A stretch of 64,000 nt of DNA, from positions 1,307,001 through 1,371,000 of the forward strand of contig NZ_CP041982.1 of the NCBI RefSeq assembly GCF_014522305.1, given 5' to 3'. Shown piece by piece: positions 33,138-41,258 of the stretch (positions are counted from its first letter, which is position 1; every line of letters begins with the position of its first letter). The notes beneath the pieces are model-generated. The model saw nothing but the letters and a program-made list of their open reading frames with translations, did not search any database and was not told the origin of the DNA. The translations under genes and the position numbers were made by a program. Origin of the DNA: Lactobacillus sp. PV034. Lineage in GTDB: Bacteria; Bacillota; Bacilli; Lactobacillales; Lactobacillaceae.

Positions 33138-33935
33138 ATGTTTGAACCTCTTGTTTTACCTTTAAATAAGGTGGCTAATGTACGTGATTTAGGTGCATAT
33201 TATGGCTTTAATGGACGAGCAATCAAAAGACACAAATTATTGAGAAGTGGAAAATTATTCAGGCTACCACAAGATGACATGACTTTCTTTGAAAATTATG
33301 GTCTCAAAAAAATTATTGATTTTAGAACTTCATTAGAATGTGAAAAGGAACCAGATTCAGTCCCTGCAGGAGTAGAGTATATTCATTTAGCAGTACATGA
33401 AGAGAAAAAATTAGGTGTACCAGATCAAGATAAGGAAAAACTAAAAAAGACCTATAGTTTTGATCAATATGCTGGTTTCAAAGTGATGTGTCATCAATAT
33501 CGTAAAACTGTTCGTTCAACATATTCGCAGGCTGTCTACCGAAAATTTTTTGAGATCTTGGCTAATAATGAAGATGGCGCAGTTCTTTATCATTGTTCTG
33601 AAGGAAAGGATCGAACTGGTATTGCTACGTATTATTTATTACATATTTTAGGTGTAGATGGATATGTGATAAGGGACGATTATTTATTTTCTAATTATGA
33701 ACTTGATAGTTATCGAAAAAAAGTAGATACACTGGCATTAACAAATGGTTCTAATCAATATGTGCGCGCTAATTTACGTTCACTTGCCAGTGTAGCTAAT
33801 GAATACTTGGATAGTGCCTTAATTTTAATTAATAATGAATATGGTGGATTAGATAATTATCTTAAAGAAAGTATTGGAATTGATCAGGCGATGATAGAAC
33901 GCTTGAGAGAACTATATTTAGAACCGAAAATTTAA
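33138..33935 (+). CDS. Tyrosine-protein phosphatase (Y_phosphatase3 family)
   Basis: The 265-residue paralogue of the phosphatase at 15401-16180 has NVRDLGAYYG near the N-terminus and the CX5R loop VLYHCSEGKDRTGI at about residues 153-166. GGAGTAAAG precedes the ATG. It is followed after 13 bases by apbE, likely one operon. The substrate is unknown; homologues act on phosphotyrosine. Confidence 0.9.
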   Translation: MFEPLVLPLNKVANVRDLGAYYGFNGRAIKRHKLLRSGKLFRLPQDDMTFFENYGLKKIIDFRTSLECEKEPDSVPAGVEYIHLAVHEEKKLGVPDQDKEKLKKTYSFDQYAGFKVMCHQYRKTVRSTYSQAVYRKFFEILANNEDGAVLYHCSEGKDRTGIATYYLLHILGVDGYVIRDDYLFSNYELDSYRKKVDTLALTNGSNQYVRANLRSLASVANEYLDSALILINNEYGGLDNYLKESIGIDQAMIERLRELYLEPKI

Positions 33936-33948
33936 AGAGGGTAAGAAT

Positions 33949-34875
33949 ATGATAGAAGATTTTACTAAAAAGCAAATTTCAAAATCAGGCCGTGGTTTAG
34001 GAACTATTATTACCTTGCAATTATTTGGCTCAACCGATGAATATATTCTAGACGAATCCTTTGCTCTAATTGCTGGTTATGAGGATCGGTTAACTGTTAA
34101 CCGTGATAAATCTGAAGTAATGGATATTAATCATGCAGCAGGGAAAAATCCAGTTCAGGTTTCTTCAAGTACTTATAAGTTGATAAAATTAGCAGTTGAA
34201 AAAAGTCGAGAAAATTTTGGCTTCAATGCTTTAATTGGGCCAGTAGTAAAATTATGGCATATTGGTTTTAAAGATGCGCATGTGCCTACTGATGAAGCGA
34301 TAAAAGAAAAGATGGCTTTAACTCATCCAGAAGACGTTATTTTAGATGATGTAAATCAGACTGTTTTTCTGACTAAGCCAGGAATGGAGTTAGATTTAGG
34401 TGGGATTGCCAAGGGTTATATTGCTGATCGAATTCGTGATCTTTGGCACGCTTATGATGTACGTGCCGGAATTATTAACTTAGGCGGAAATGTTTTATTT
34501 GTAGGACCAAGTCCACGAAGAGAGAGTGGAAAATGGGTATTAGGCGTTCAAGATCCAAAATTAAAACGGGGAGAAAATCTAACTACTGCAACAGTTTCTG
34601 AATGTTCTGCAGTTACTTCTGGTACGTATGAACGAGTATTGAAAATTAATGGTAAGCAATATCATCATATTATTGATCCAAAAACTGGCTATCCTGTTAA
34701 AACTAATGTTGCAGGGGTAACGCTGTTTACTAGAGATTCAGTTCAAGCAGAAATTGAATGTAAACGTCTATTTTTTGCTGGAAAGCCAATCGAAGGCTGG
34801 CAAGATGATGAAGCTGGTCGTTATGGTGCGATTTTCGTTTATAATAATGATCAAATTGAACGTGTGAATGTATAA
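33949..34875 (+). CDS. apbE: FAD:protein FMN transferase ApbE-like
   Basis: The 308-residue protein has the ApbE landmarks DLGGIAKGYIAD (substrate and Mg site), GIINLGGNVLFVG, and SGTYERVLKINGKQYHHIIDPKTGYPVK, the Mg/FAD-binding region. It attaches FMN covalently to Thr/Ser of flavoproteins using FAD. No lipobox or signal peptide is visible, so this copy looks cytoplasmic; ApbE proteins that act outside normally carry a lipoprotein signal. Its target may be a soluble fumarate-reductase-like or extracellular electron-transfer flavoprotein elsewhere. It lies downstream of the phosphatase. Confidence 0.92.
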   Translation: MIEDFTKKQISKSGRGLGTIITLQLFGSTDEYILDESFALIAGYEDRLTVNRDKSEVMDINHAAGKNPVQVSSSTYKLIKLAVEKSRENFGFNALIGPVVKLWHIGFKDAHVPTDEAIKEKMALTHPEDVILDDVNQTVFLTKPGMELDLGGIAKGYIADRIRDLWHAYDVRAGIINLGGNVLFVGPSPRRESGKWVLGVQDPKLKRGENLTTATVSECSAVTSGTYERVLKINGKQYHHIIDPKTGYPVKTNVAGVTLFTRDSVQAEIECKRLFFAGKPIEGWQDDEAGRYGAIFVYNNDQIERVNV

Positions 34876-34880
34876 AAATA

Positions 34881-34915
34881 AGCGTCATGTATTTTAAACA
34901 TGACGCTATTTTTTA
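34881..34915. terminator. Bidirectional terminator
   Basis: Perfect ten-base stem AGCGTCATGT/ACATGACGCT with a seven-base loop and T-run. It ends apbE and can serve the convergent cvpA. Confidence 0.88.
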
Positions 34916-35446
34916 TCCTAAAGTTCGACTAATACCGAACACGGTCTTGAAGACGCCGTTTGAAAGACCTGGAGTATCATAAATAATTGCTCTTAGAAAT
35001 GGTGAATCAACAGTTTGTTGGATGAACCACTGGTTTTGGAAGGCATCACACATTGATAAAACAACATAGACAACAAAGTAGGCTGCAAATAAAGAAATTA
35101 GAGCACCTAAGACATGATCTAATAAGGTGGTAAAACCATGTTTGTTAGGATCTTTTTTGGGTAACCAACGTTTAAAAATTTTTACAATTTGCCGACCAAC
35201 AAACCAAATAATAAAGAAAGCAATGAAACGATAAATCATTAAATCAAGCGCAGAGTTTGCTGTAGAAGTATTAGTATTGGCAAAATGTGAATACAGCCAA
35301 TTTCCTAAGCTATTTTGTCCTAAAATTGCAACTGCAAAAACAATGGCGCCAAAAATTAAATTAATTATTCGACGTGAAAAACCAATTTGATAACCTTTAT
35401 AAACTTGGTAGCCTAAATATAATAAAACTAAGATGGTAACAAGCAT
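34913..35446 (-). CDS. cvpA: CvpA-family membrane protein
   Basis: The 177-residue protein has four hydrophobic helices (about 2-20, 28-48, 72-90 and 108-130). The sequence LYLGYQVYKGYQIGFSRRIINLIFG near its N-terminus is characteristic of the CvpA/colicin V production family. The role in Firmicutes is poorly defined (envelope stress, division). AAGGAG lies before the start. It is divergent from rsmG. Confidence 0.85.
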   Translation of the reverse strand: MLVTILVLLYLGYQVYKGYQIGFSRRIINLIFGAIVFAVAILGQNSLGNWLYSHFANTNTSTANSALDLMIYRFIAFFIIWFVGRQIVKIFKRWLPKKDPNKHGFTTLLDHVLGALISLFAAYFVVYVVLSMCDAFQNQWFIQQTVDSPFLRAIIYDTPGLSNGVFKTVFGISRTLG

Positions 35447-35513
35447 AATAATTCTCCTTTGGCATTAATTATAGCTGATTAGAGGATTAGTTTGAGTCTT
35501 AAGCTGTGAACTT

Positions 35514-35542
35514 TTGACGATTTTAAAAAAATAATTCATAAT
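35514..35542 (+). promoter_or_regulatory. Upstream promoter of rsmG operon
   Basis: TTGACG (35514-35519), 17-base spacer, CATAAT (35537-35542). Confidence 0.45.
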
Positions 35543-35568
35543 TAATACGTTAAGCTCAATAATTGGGA

Positions 35569-35631
35569 TTGTTTACTTTCCATATTTGCGGTAAATTAAT
35601 AGTATGTGAAACATGGTTTCACGGGTGAAAT
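35569..35631 (+). promoter_or_regulatory. rsmG-noc promoter with ParB/Noc-like inverted repeats
   Basis: TTGTTT (35569-35574) and TAAATT (35592-35597) with 17-base spacing form a promoter. Three heptamers then follow at and after the start site: GTGAAAC (35606-35612), GTTTCAC (35616-35622) and GTGAAAT (35625-35631), ending against the rsmG ATG. GTTTCAC is the half-site of parS (TGTTTCACGTGAAACA), here with altered spacing (3 and 2 bases). It may be an autoregulatory Noc or ParB operator. Confidence 0.5.
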
Positions 35632-36351
35632 ATGAATCCAGAAAATTTTATAACAACTTTAACAGAACAAGGTTTTAACCTTAGTTCTCAACAAAAAGAA
35701 CAGTTTGCAATATATTATCGAGATCTAGTAAAAACTAATGAGAAGGTTAATTTAACTAGAATTACCGATGAAAAAGATGTTTATCAAAAACATTTTTATG
35801 ACAGTATTACACCAGTATTAGAATTTCCTGATTTATTTCAGGGAGATAAAACTTTGTGTGATGTAGGAGCCGGTGCAGGTTTTCCGTCATTGCCCATTAA
35901 AATTCTTTGCCCTAATTTAAAGGTAACAATTATCGATTCCTTGGGGAAAAGATTAAAATTTCTCGAGTCTTTAGTTCAAAAACTAAATTTAGATAATGTA
36001 ACTTTGGTCCATGCGCGAGCAGAGGATGCGGGACAAAATCCTTCTCTACGGGAACAATTTGATCTTGTAACGGCTAGAGCAGTAGCTAGAATGTCTGTTT
36101 TAGGTGAGTATTGCTTACCTTTGGTAAAACCTAATGGTTACTTTATTGCTCTTAAAGGACCTAAAGCAGAAGATGAATTGACTAATGCTAAAAAAGCAAT
36201 AAAACTCTTAGGTGGTAAAACACAAAAAGTAGTAGAACTAACTCTACCTAATAGTGATGATGAACGAACCTTAATTTTAGTTAAAAAACTAAGTAAAACA
36301 CCGAAAAAGTATCCACGCCAAGCTGGAACTCCGAATAAAAAACCACTTTAG
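35632..36351 (+). CDS. rsmG: 16S rRNA (guanine(527)-N7)-methyltransferase
   Basis: The 239-residue SAM-dependent methyltransferase (GidB) modifies G527 of 16S rRNA. It has the SAM-binding [30 protein letters not shown] and [10 protein letters not shown]. It has a lysine-rich C-terminus. It leads the rsmG-noc-parA-parB cluster conserved in Firmicutes. GGGTG before the ATG is part of the inverted-repeat region. Confidence 0.96.
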   Translation: MNPENFITTLTEQGFNLSSQQKEQFAIYYRDLVKTNEKVNLTRITDEKDVYQKHFYDSITPVLEFPDLFQGDKTLCDVGAGAGFPSLPIKILCPNLKVTIIDSLGKRLKFLESLVQKLNLDNVTLVHARAEDAGQNPSLREQFDLVTARAVARMSVLGEYCLPLVKPNGYFIALKGPKAEDELTNAKKAIKLLGGKTQKVVELTLPNSDDERTLILVKKLSKTPKKYPRQAGTPNKKPL

Positions 36352-36376
36352 AGAGTTTAACTGGGAGGAATTTTAG

Positions 36377-37240
36377 ATGCCATTATTTTTTGGACATAAA
36401 AATAAAAATGAAGAAAATAAACAAGTTCAAGAGATTGAAATAGATCGAATTGTACCTAATCGTTTTCAACCAAGACGGACATTTAGTGATGAATCAATTG
36501 CCGAATTAGCTCAAACGTTGAAAGAACAAGGACTACTTCAACCAATTATTTTACGAAAAGATGAAACTGAAGAAGGTAGATACGAAATTATTGCCGGTGA
36601 AAGACGTTTTCGTGCTGCCCGCTCTTTAGACTGGGCTAAAATTCCTGCAATTGTTGAAGATATGGATGATGCAAAAGTTGCCTCATTAGCCTTAATTGAG
36701 AATTTACAACGTGAGGATCTTAATCCGATTGATGAAGCACAAGCTTACTTACAATTGATGAAGGTCAATAATTTAACGCAAACTGAATTAGCTAAACAAG
36801 TTGGAAAAACACAATCTTATGTTGCAAATAAAATTCGCTTATTGCGTTTAACTCCTAAAGTCCAGAGCTTTTTAGTATCTAAAAAAATTACCCAGCGTCA
36901 TGGTCGAGCCCTTTTGAATTTGAGTGAAGAAGATCAAGACCGTGCCGTCAGCGAAATCATTAAAAAGGGACTTACTGTTAAAGAAACCGAAACAATGGTT
37001 GATGATTTGGATGGCTATTTTACTGCCTTAGCTGAGGCTGAAAAGCAAGCCAATACTAAAGCAAAGAGCAAGAATACTAAAAAGCAAATTATTAAAACTG
37101 GTAATGATTTTAAAGTTCAAGTTAATACTATCAAGCAAGCAATTAAAATGGCTAAAAAATCAGGATTAAAAGTTAAGTATAAAGAAGATAAAGAAGAAGA
37201 CTCATATAAAATTACAATCGAATTATTCAATAAAAATTAA
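36377..37240 (+). CDS. noc: ParB-like nucleoid occlusion protein Noc
   Basis: The 287-residue ParB-family CTPase shows IVPNRFQPRRTF, the CTP-binding GERRFRAA box and LIENLQREDLNPI. The HTH is TQTELAKQVGKTQSYVANKIRL, and a Lys-rich C-terminal dimer region follows. The short N-terminal MPLFFGHKNKNEE matches the membrane-targeting amphipathic start of Noc. It prevents division over the nucleoid. Its place between rsmG and parA is the usual Noc position. GGGAGG is the ribosome site. Confidence 0.92.
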   Translation: MPLFFGHKNKNEENKQVQEIEIDRIVPNRFQPRRTFSDESIAELAQTLKEQGLLQPIILRKDETEEGRYEIIAGERRFRAARSLDWAKIPAIVEDMDDAKVASLALIENLQREDLNPIDEAQAYLQLMKVNNLTQTELAKQVGKTQSYVANKIRLLRLTPKVQSFLVSKKITQRHGRALLNLSEEDQDRAVSEIIKKGLTVKETETMVDDLDGYFTALAEAEKQANTKAKSKNTKKQIIKTGNDFKVQVNTIKQAIKMAKKSGLKVKYKEDKEEDSYKITIELFNKN

Positions 37241-37249
37241 GGAGTAATA

Positions 37250-38029
37250 ATGGTTCAAATTATTTCTGTCGCTAATCAAAAAGGTGGCGTTGGAAAAACC
37301 ACAACTACGATTAATTTAGGCGCAAGTATTGCTAAACATGGTTATAAAGTCTTAATTGTAGATATTGATCCACAGGGAAATGCAACTTCAGGACTAGGAG
37401 TAGAAAAATCTTCTGTTGATCAAGATGTTTATAATGTCATTATCGATGAAGTTCCAATTTCTAAGACAATTCACCGTAGCTCAACAAATGGCTTGGATAT
37501 TGTACCTGCTACGATTCAGTTAGCCGGCGCGGAAATGGAATTAACGTCTTTAATGGCACGAGAGACAAGACTGAAGCAGGGAATTGATGAAGTTAGTGAT
37601 CAATATGATTTTATTTTTATTGATTGTCCTCCTTCCTTAGGTCAATTATCTATTAATGCCTTTACTGCATCTGATTCAATTCTAATTCCAGTACAAAGTG
37701 AATATTATGCAATGGAAGGGTTGAGTCAATTACTAAATACTATTAGATTAGTGCAAAAACATTTCAATAAAAATCTTGATGTAGAAGGTGTTTTATTAAC
37801 AATGTTGGATGCCAGAACTAATCTAGGGGCTGATGTTGTAAAAGAAGTACAATCCTATTTCAGTAAAAAGGTTTACAAAACAATTATTCCTAGAATTACA
37901 AAATTAGCAGAAGCTCCAAGTTATGGACAAGCAATAACTGAATATGCTCCCAGATCTCGTGGGGCAGAAGTTTATGATTCACTAGCAAAAGAGGTGTTAA
38001 AGGCTCATGGCAAGAAAGTCAAACGATGA
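37250..38029 (+). CDS. parA: Chromosome partitioning ATPase ParA/Soj
   Basis: The 259-residue Walker-type ATPase has the deviant Walker A KGGVGKTTTTINL (about residues 11-23), switch DIDPQGNATSGLG and FIDCPPSLGQLS. It binds DNA and ParB for origin segregation and for control of replication initiation. AAGGAG precedes the ATG by a few bases, and parB begins inside its 3' end. Confidence 0.96.
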   Translation: MVQIISVANQKGGVGKTTTTINLGASIAKHGYKVLIVDIDPQGNATSGLGVEKSSVDQDVYNVIIDEVPISKTIHRSSTNGLDIVPATIQLAGAEMELTSLMARETRLKQGIDEVSDQYDFIFIDCPPSLGQLSINAFTASDSILIPVQSEYYAMEGLSQLLNTIRLVQKHFNKNLDVEGVLLTMLDARTNLGADVVKEVQSYFSKKVYKTIIPRITKLAEAPSYGQAITEYAPRSRGAEVYDSLAKEVLKAHGKKVKR

Positions 38030-38906
38030 TACTAAGAAAAAAGGTTTGGGCAAAGGCCTAGGTAAAGGTTTAGAAGCTTTATTTGATGAAGGTCCAAAAA
38101 TTGAAGATGCCGAAGAGGTAAGTGAACTTTCATTAGAAGAGATTCGTCCTAATCCTTATCAACCTAGAAAAACATTTGAAGAAAAGAGTTTAAAAGAGCT
38201 AGCTGAATCTATCAAAGAAAATGGTGTTTTTCAGCCGATTATTGTACGTAAGTCAATTAATGGCTATGAAATAATTGCTGGTGAAAGACGTTTTCGTGCT
38301 TCTAAATTAGCAAAAAAAGCTACTATTCCAGCAATTATTCGTGACTTTGATGAAGCACAGATGATGGAAGTAGCGGTTCTTGAAAACTTACAGCGTGAAG
38401 ATTTAACACCATTAGAAGAAGCGCAAGCCTATGAAACACTTCAAAAAAATCTTGGTTTAACTCAAGAAGAGGTTTCTAAACGGTTAGGTAAATCACGACC
38501 TTATATTGCTAATTACTTGCGTTTATTGACTTTACCACAAAAGACAAAACGTCTCTTGCAACATGGTGAACTTTCAATGGGACAAGCTAGAACGCTTTTA
38601 GGATTAAAGAATAAGGATGAAATTGATACTTTGGCCAAAAAAGTTGTTAAAGAGGGCATTACTGTCCGTCAACTTGAATCTTTGGTAAATCGTATTAATG
38701 AAAAAAGTATTGCGCATCCAAAACAAAAGCGTATCAAAAAATCTGCATTTATTAAAGCTAGTGAAGATGAACTTAAGGGTAAATTTGGTACTAGTGTAAA
38801 TATTACTGAAAATAAAAAGGGTAAAGGTCACTTAGCAATTGATTTTTCTTCTGCAGAAGAATTAAATAGAATATTAGACTTATTGGGTGTTGACTTAGAT
38901 AAGTAA
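38007..38906 (+). CDS. parB: Chromosome partitioning protein ParB/Spo0J
   Basis: The 299-residue CTPase overlaps parA by 23 bases; GAGGTG ten bases upstream sets the start. It has an N-terminal Lys/Gly-rich ParA-activating peptide (KKGLGKGLGKGLEALF), IRPNPYQPRKTF, GERRFRAS, LENLQREDLTPL and the parS-reading HTH TQEEVSKRLGKSRPYIANYLRLL. It loads at parS sites. No canonical parS was found in this window. Confidence 0.96.
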   Translation: MARKSNDDTKKKGLGKGLGKGLEALFDEGPKIEDAEEVSELSLEEIRPNPYQPRKTFEEKSLKELAESIKENGVFQPIIVRKSINGYEIIAGERRFRASKLAKKATIPAIIRDFDEAQMMEVAVLENLQREDLTPLEEAQAYETLQKNLGLTQEEVSKRLGKSRPYIANYLRLLTLPQKTKRLLQHGELSMGQARTLLGLKNKDEIDTLAKKVVKEGITVRQLESLVNRINEKSIAHPKQKRIKKSAFIKASEDELKGKFGTSVNITENKKGKGHLAIDFSSAEELNRILDLLGVDLDK

Positions 38907-38943
38907 GTTTACTACTAATAATAACTATATGAGGTGATTTTTC

Positions 38944-39195
38944 ATGTATCATTTAGCAGATATCGTGCAAATGAAAAAACCGCATGCTTGTGGTGAAAAC
39001 AAATGGGAAATTCTAAGAATGGGAGCAGATATTAGAATTAAGTGTATGGGATGCGGTCATATTGTAATGATGTCACGTGGTGATTTTAATAAGCGATTAA
39101 AGAAAGTTATTACAATGGCAAATGATCCCACAACCCAAAAATACGAATATTATATCCCTAAGGATAAAATAATGGTACCCCGTTTTGAAAAGTAA
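38944..39195 (+). CDS. DUF951 domain protein
   Basis: The 83-residue protein carries HACGENKWEILRMGADIRIKC and MGCGHIVMMSR, giving Cys16, Cys36 and Cys39, a probable zinc site. It is the small protein conserved between parB and ychF in Firmicutes; DNA binding or translation roles have been guessed but are not known. GAGGTG precedes the ATG. Confidence 0.9.
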   Translation: MYHLADIVQMKKPHACGENKWEILRMGADIRIKCMGCGHIVMMSRGDFNKRLKKVITMANDPTTQKYEYYIPKDKIMVPRFEK

Positions 39196-39213
39196 TTAGT
39201 TAAGGAGAATAAA

Positions 39214-40314
39214 ATGGCATTAACTGCTGGTATTGTTGGTTTACCAAATGTTGGTAAATCTACTTTGTTTAACGCAATCACTAAAGCTGGAGCTGAAATG
39301 GCGAACTATCCGTTTGCAACTATTGAACCAAATGTTGGGATGGTGGAAGTGCCAGATCAACGTTTAGCAAGAATTCAGGAATTAGTTCCTGCTAAAAAGA
39401 TTGTTCATACTACTTTTGAATTTACAGATATTGCTGGATTAGTAAAAGGTGCTTCAAAAGGTGAAGGTTTAGGTAATAAATTCTTAGAAAATATTCGTCA
39501 AACTGATGCAATTGTTCACGTTGTGCGTGCTTTTGATGATGACAATATTACCTCTGTCACTGGTAAGGTTGATCCGGAAGAAGATATTAATACTATTAAC
39601 TTAGAGCTTGCAATTGCAGACTTAGATGCTGTTAATCGCCGTATCAGTAAAGTTCAAAAGGTTGCTCAACAAGGTGATAAAGAAGCTAAAGCTGAAATGG
39701 CAGTTTTAGAAAAATTAAAGCCAGTGCTTGAAGAAGGTAAGGCAGCGCGTTCTATTGATTTTAATGAAGATGAACAAAAGATAGTTAAAGGGCTATTCTT
39801 ATTAACTTCAAAGCCAGTGATTTATGTTGCAAATATTGCTGAAAGTTCAATGGCTGATCCCGAAAGTGATAAGTATTTCCAAATTGTCAAAAAGCATGCA
39901 GAAAGTGAAAATGCTGAAGCTTTAGGAATTTCGGCTGCAACTGAAGAAGAAATTGCGGCAATGGATGATGATGAAAGAAAAGAATTCCTTGAAATGGAAG
40001 GTGTAGAGGAATCTGGTTTAGATCGTTTAATTAAAGCTGCTTACCATATTCTAGGATTAAGAACTTTCTTTACAGCTGGTGGTCCAGAAACTCGTGCCTG
40101 GACTTTCCGTCAAGGGATGAAGGCACCTCAAGTTGCAGGTGTCATCCACTCAGACTTTGAACGTGGTTTTATTCGTGCCGAAGTAGTATCATTTGATGAC
40201 TTAAATGAATTAGAAACCATGCAAAAAGTTAAAGAAGCAGGTAAACTTCGCCTCGAAGGTAAAGATTATGTGGTTGAAGATGGCGATATTATTGAATTTA
40301 GATTCAATGTTTAG
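39214..40314 (+). CDS. ychF: Redox-regulated ATPase YchF (OLA1 family)
   Basis: The 366-residue Obg-family P-loop protein has GLPNVGKSTLFNAITKAGAE, the switch region DIAGLVKGASKGEGLGNKFL, the NxxE variant VANIAES that favours ATP over GTP, and a C-terminal TGS-like domain. It associates with ribosomes and influences stress responses. AAGGAG precedes the start. Confidence 0.97.
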   Translation: MALTAGIVGLPNVGKSTLFNAITKAGAEMANYPFATIEPNVGMVEVPDQRLARIQELVPAKKIVHTTFEFTDIAGLVKGASKGEGLGNKFLENIRQTDAIVHVVRAFDDDNITSVTGKVDPEEDINTINLELAIADLDAVNRRISKVQKVAQQGDKEAKAEMAVLEKLKPVLEEGKAARSIDFNEDEQKIVKGLFLLTSKPVIYVANIAESSMADPESDKYFQIVKKHAESENAEALGISAATEEEIAAMDDDERKEFLEMEGVEESGLDRLIKAAYHILGLRTFFTAGGPETRAWTFRQGMKAPQVAGVIHSDFERGFIRAEVVSFDDLNELETMQKVKEAGKLRLEGKDYVVEDGDIIEFRFNV

Positions 40315-40328
40315 GAGTTAAAGCTTTT

Positions 40329-41120
40329 ATGAGTGAAGATAAAAAGGATCAAACTAAACCTGTGGAAGAGGCAAATAAGGCACAGGGACAAGAAGAGTTA
40401 AAAAAGCAATCAAAAAGAGCAGCTTATGAAGAAGAAATAAAACATACTGCCCCAGAAGAGTTGCGCAAGAAATTGACAAATAAAAACTCAGATTATGTTT
40501 TCAGATTACAAAAAGCATTACTTGAAAATGAAAATATAGCTAATGATCAAGTTGAGCCAGCAATTGATTCAATTTTGCCAGAGATGATTATTGCACAACA
40601 AAAGGGTATTCCAGCAAGTACTTTATATAAAATGTCCCCAACAGAAAAGGCAATTGAGTTAACTCATCCTAAACCTAAAAAAGTAGAGCAAAAGTTTGGA
40701 TTACTAGTACTAGATAATATTCTTTTGTACTTAGCTCTTTTTGCTGGTGTATACGGTGTAGTACAAGTATTTTCTAAAACTCCAAGTGGTGCAGAATTAG
40801 GAGCAGTTACATTATTCGTTTTAGTCATCGGTTTAGGTTGGATGATGGCTTACTATACCCGTTGGATGGTTACGCCTAAAGATAAGAGAATGGGTACAGG
40901 AAAGATCGTTCTTATTGGAATAGGTGTGTTGATTGTCATGTTTTTATGGGTAACGGCTACGAGTTTACCGGGAATGAGACAACTTAACCCGCCATTGAAC
41001 CCATGGGCTGAAATTATTATTGCTGTGATCGCTTTTGGAGTACGTTATTACTTAAGACGTAGATATAATATTATTGATCCAGTTAAACAAGCCCATTTAC
41101 AAGACGGTAAAAAGCAATAA
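40329..41120 (+). CDS. DUF1129 family membrane protein
   Basis: The 263-residue protein has a charged, Lys/Glu-rich cytoplasmic N-terminal half (about 1-125) with a short helical region, then four hydrophobic segments (about 133-153, 160-178, 194-212 and 222-240) and a basic tail. The family is conserved next to ychF in lactic acid bacteria; its role is unknown. It ends the par-ychF cluster. Confidence 0.85.
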   Translation: MSEDKKDQTKPVEEANKAQGQEELKKQSKRAAYEEEIKHTAPEELRKKLTNKNSDYVFRLQKALLENENIANDQVEPAIDSILPEMIIAQQKGIPASTLYKMSPTEKAIELTHPKPKKVEQKFGLLVLDNILLYLALFAGVYGVVQVFSKTPSGAELGAVTLFVLVIGLGWMMAYYTRWMVTPKDKRMGTGKIVLIGIGVLIVMFLWVTATSLPGMRQLNPPLNPWAEIIIAVIAFGVRYYLRRRYNIIDPVKQAHLQDGKKQ

Positions 41121-41197
41121 GTACATAGATATTTTATCTAAAGTGGTCTAAAATTATAATTTAAGAGCGCTTATATAAGATATTGATTTAATAAATT

Positions 41198-41218
41198 GAC
41201 GCTTCGGCGTCTTTTTAT
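41198..41218 (+). terminator. Rho-independent terminator with UUCG loop
   Basis: GACGC-TTCG-GCGTC then TTTTT; it closes the rsmG-to-DUF1129 cluster. Confidence 0.9.
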
Positions 41219-41258
41219 TTTATATTTATTAGAAAATTTAATAAAAGGGGAGAATTTA

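Noticed and set aside
35600..35631. Canonical parS site near parAB
   Set aside because: The heptamers have 3- and 2-base gaps, so none matches TGTTTCACGTGAAACA; reported as an atypical repeat instead.
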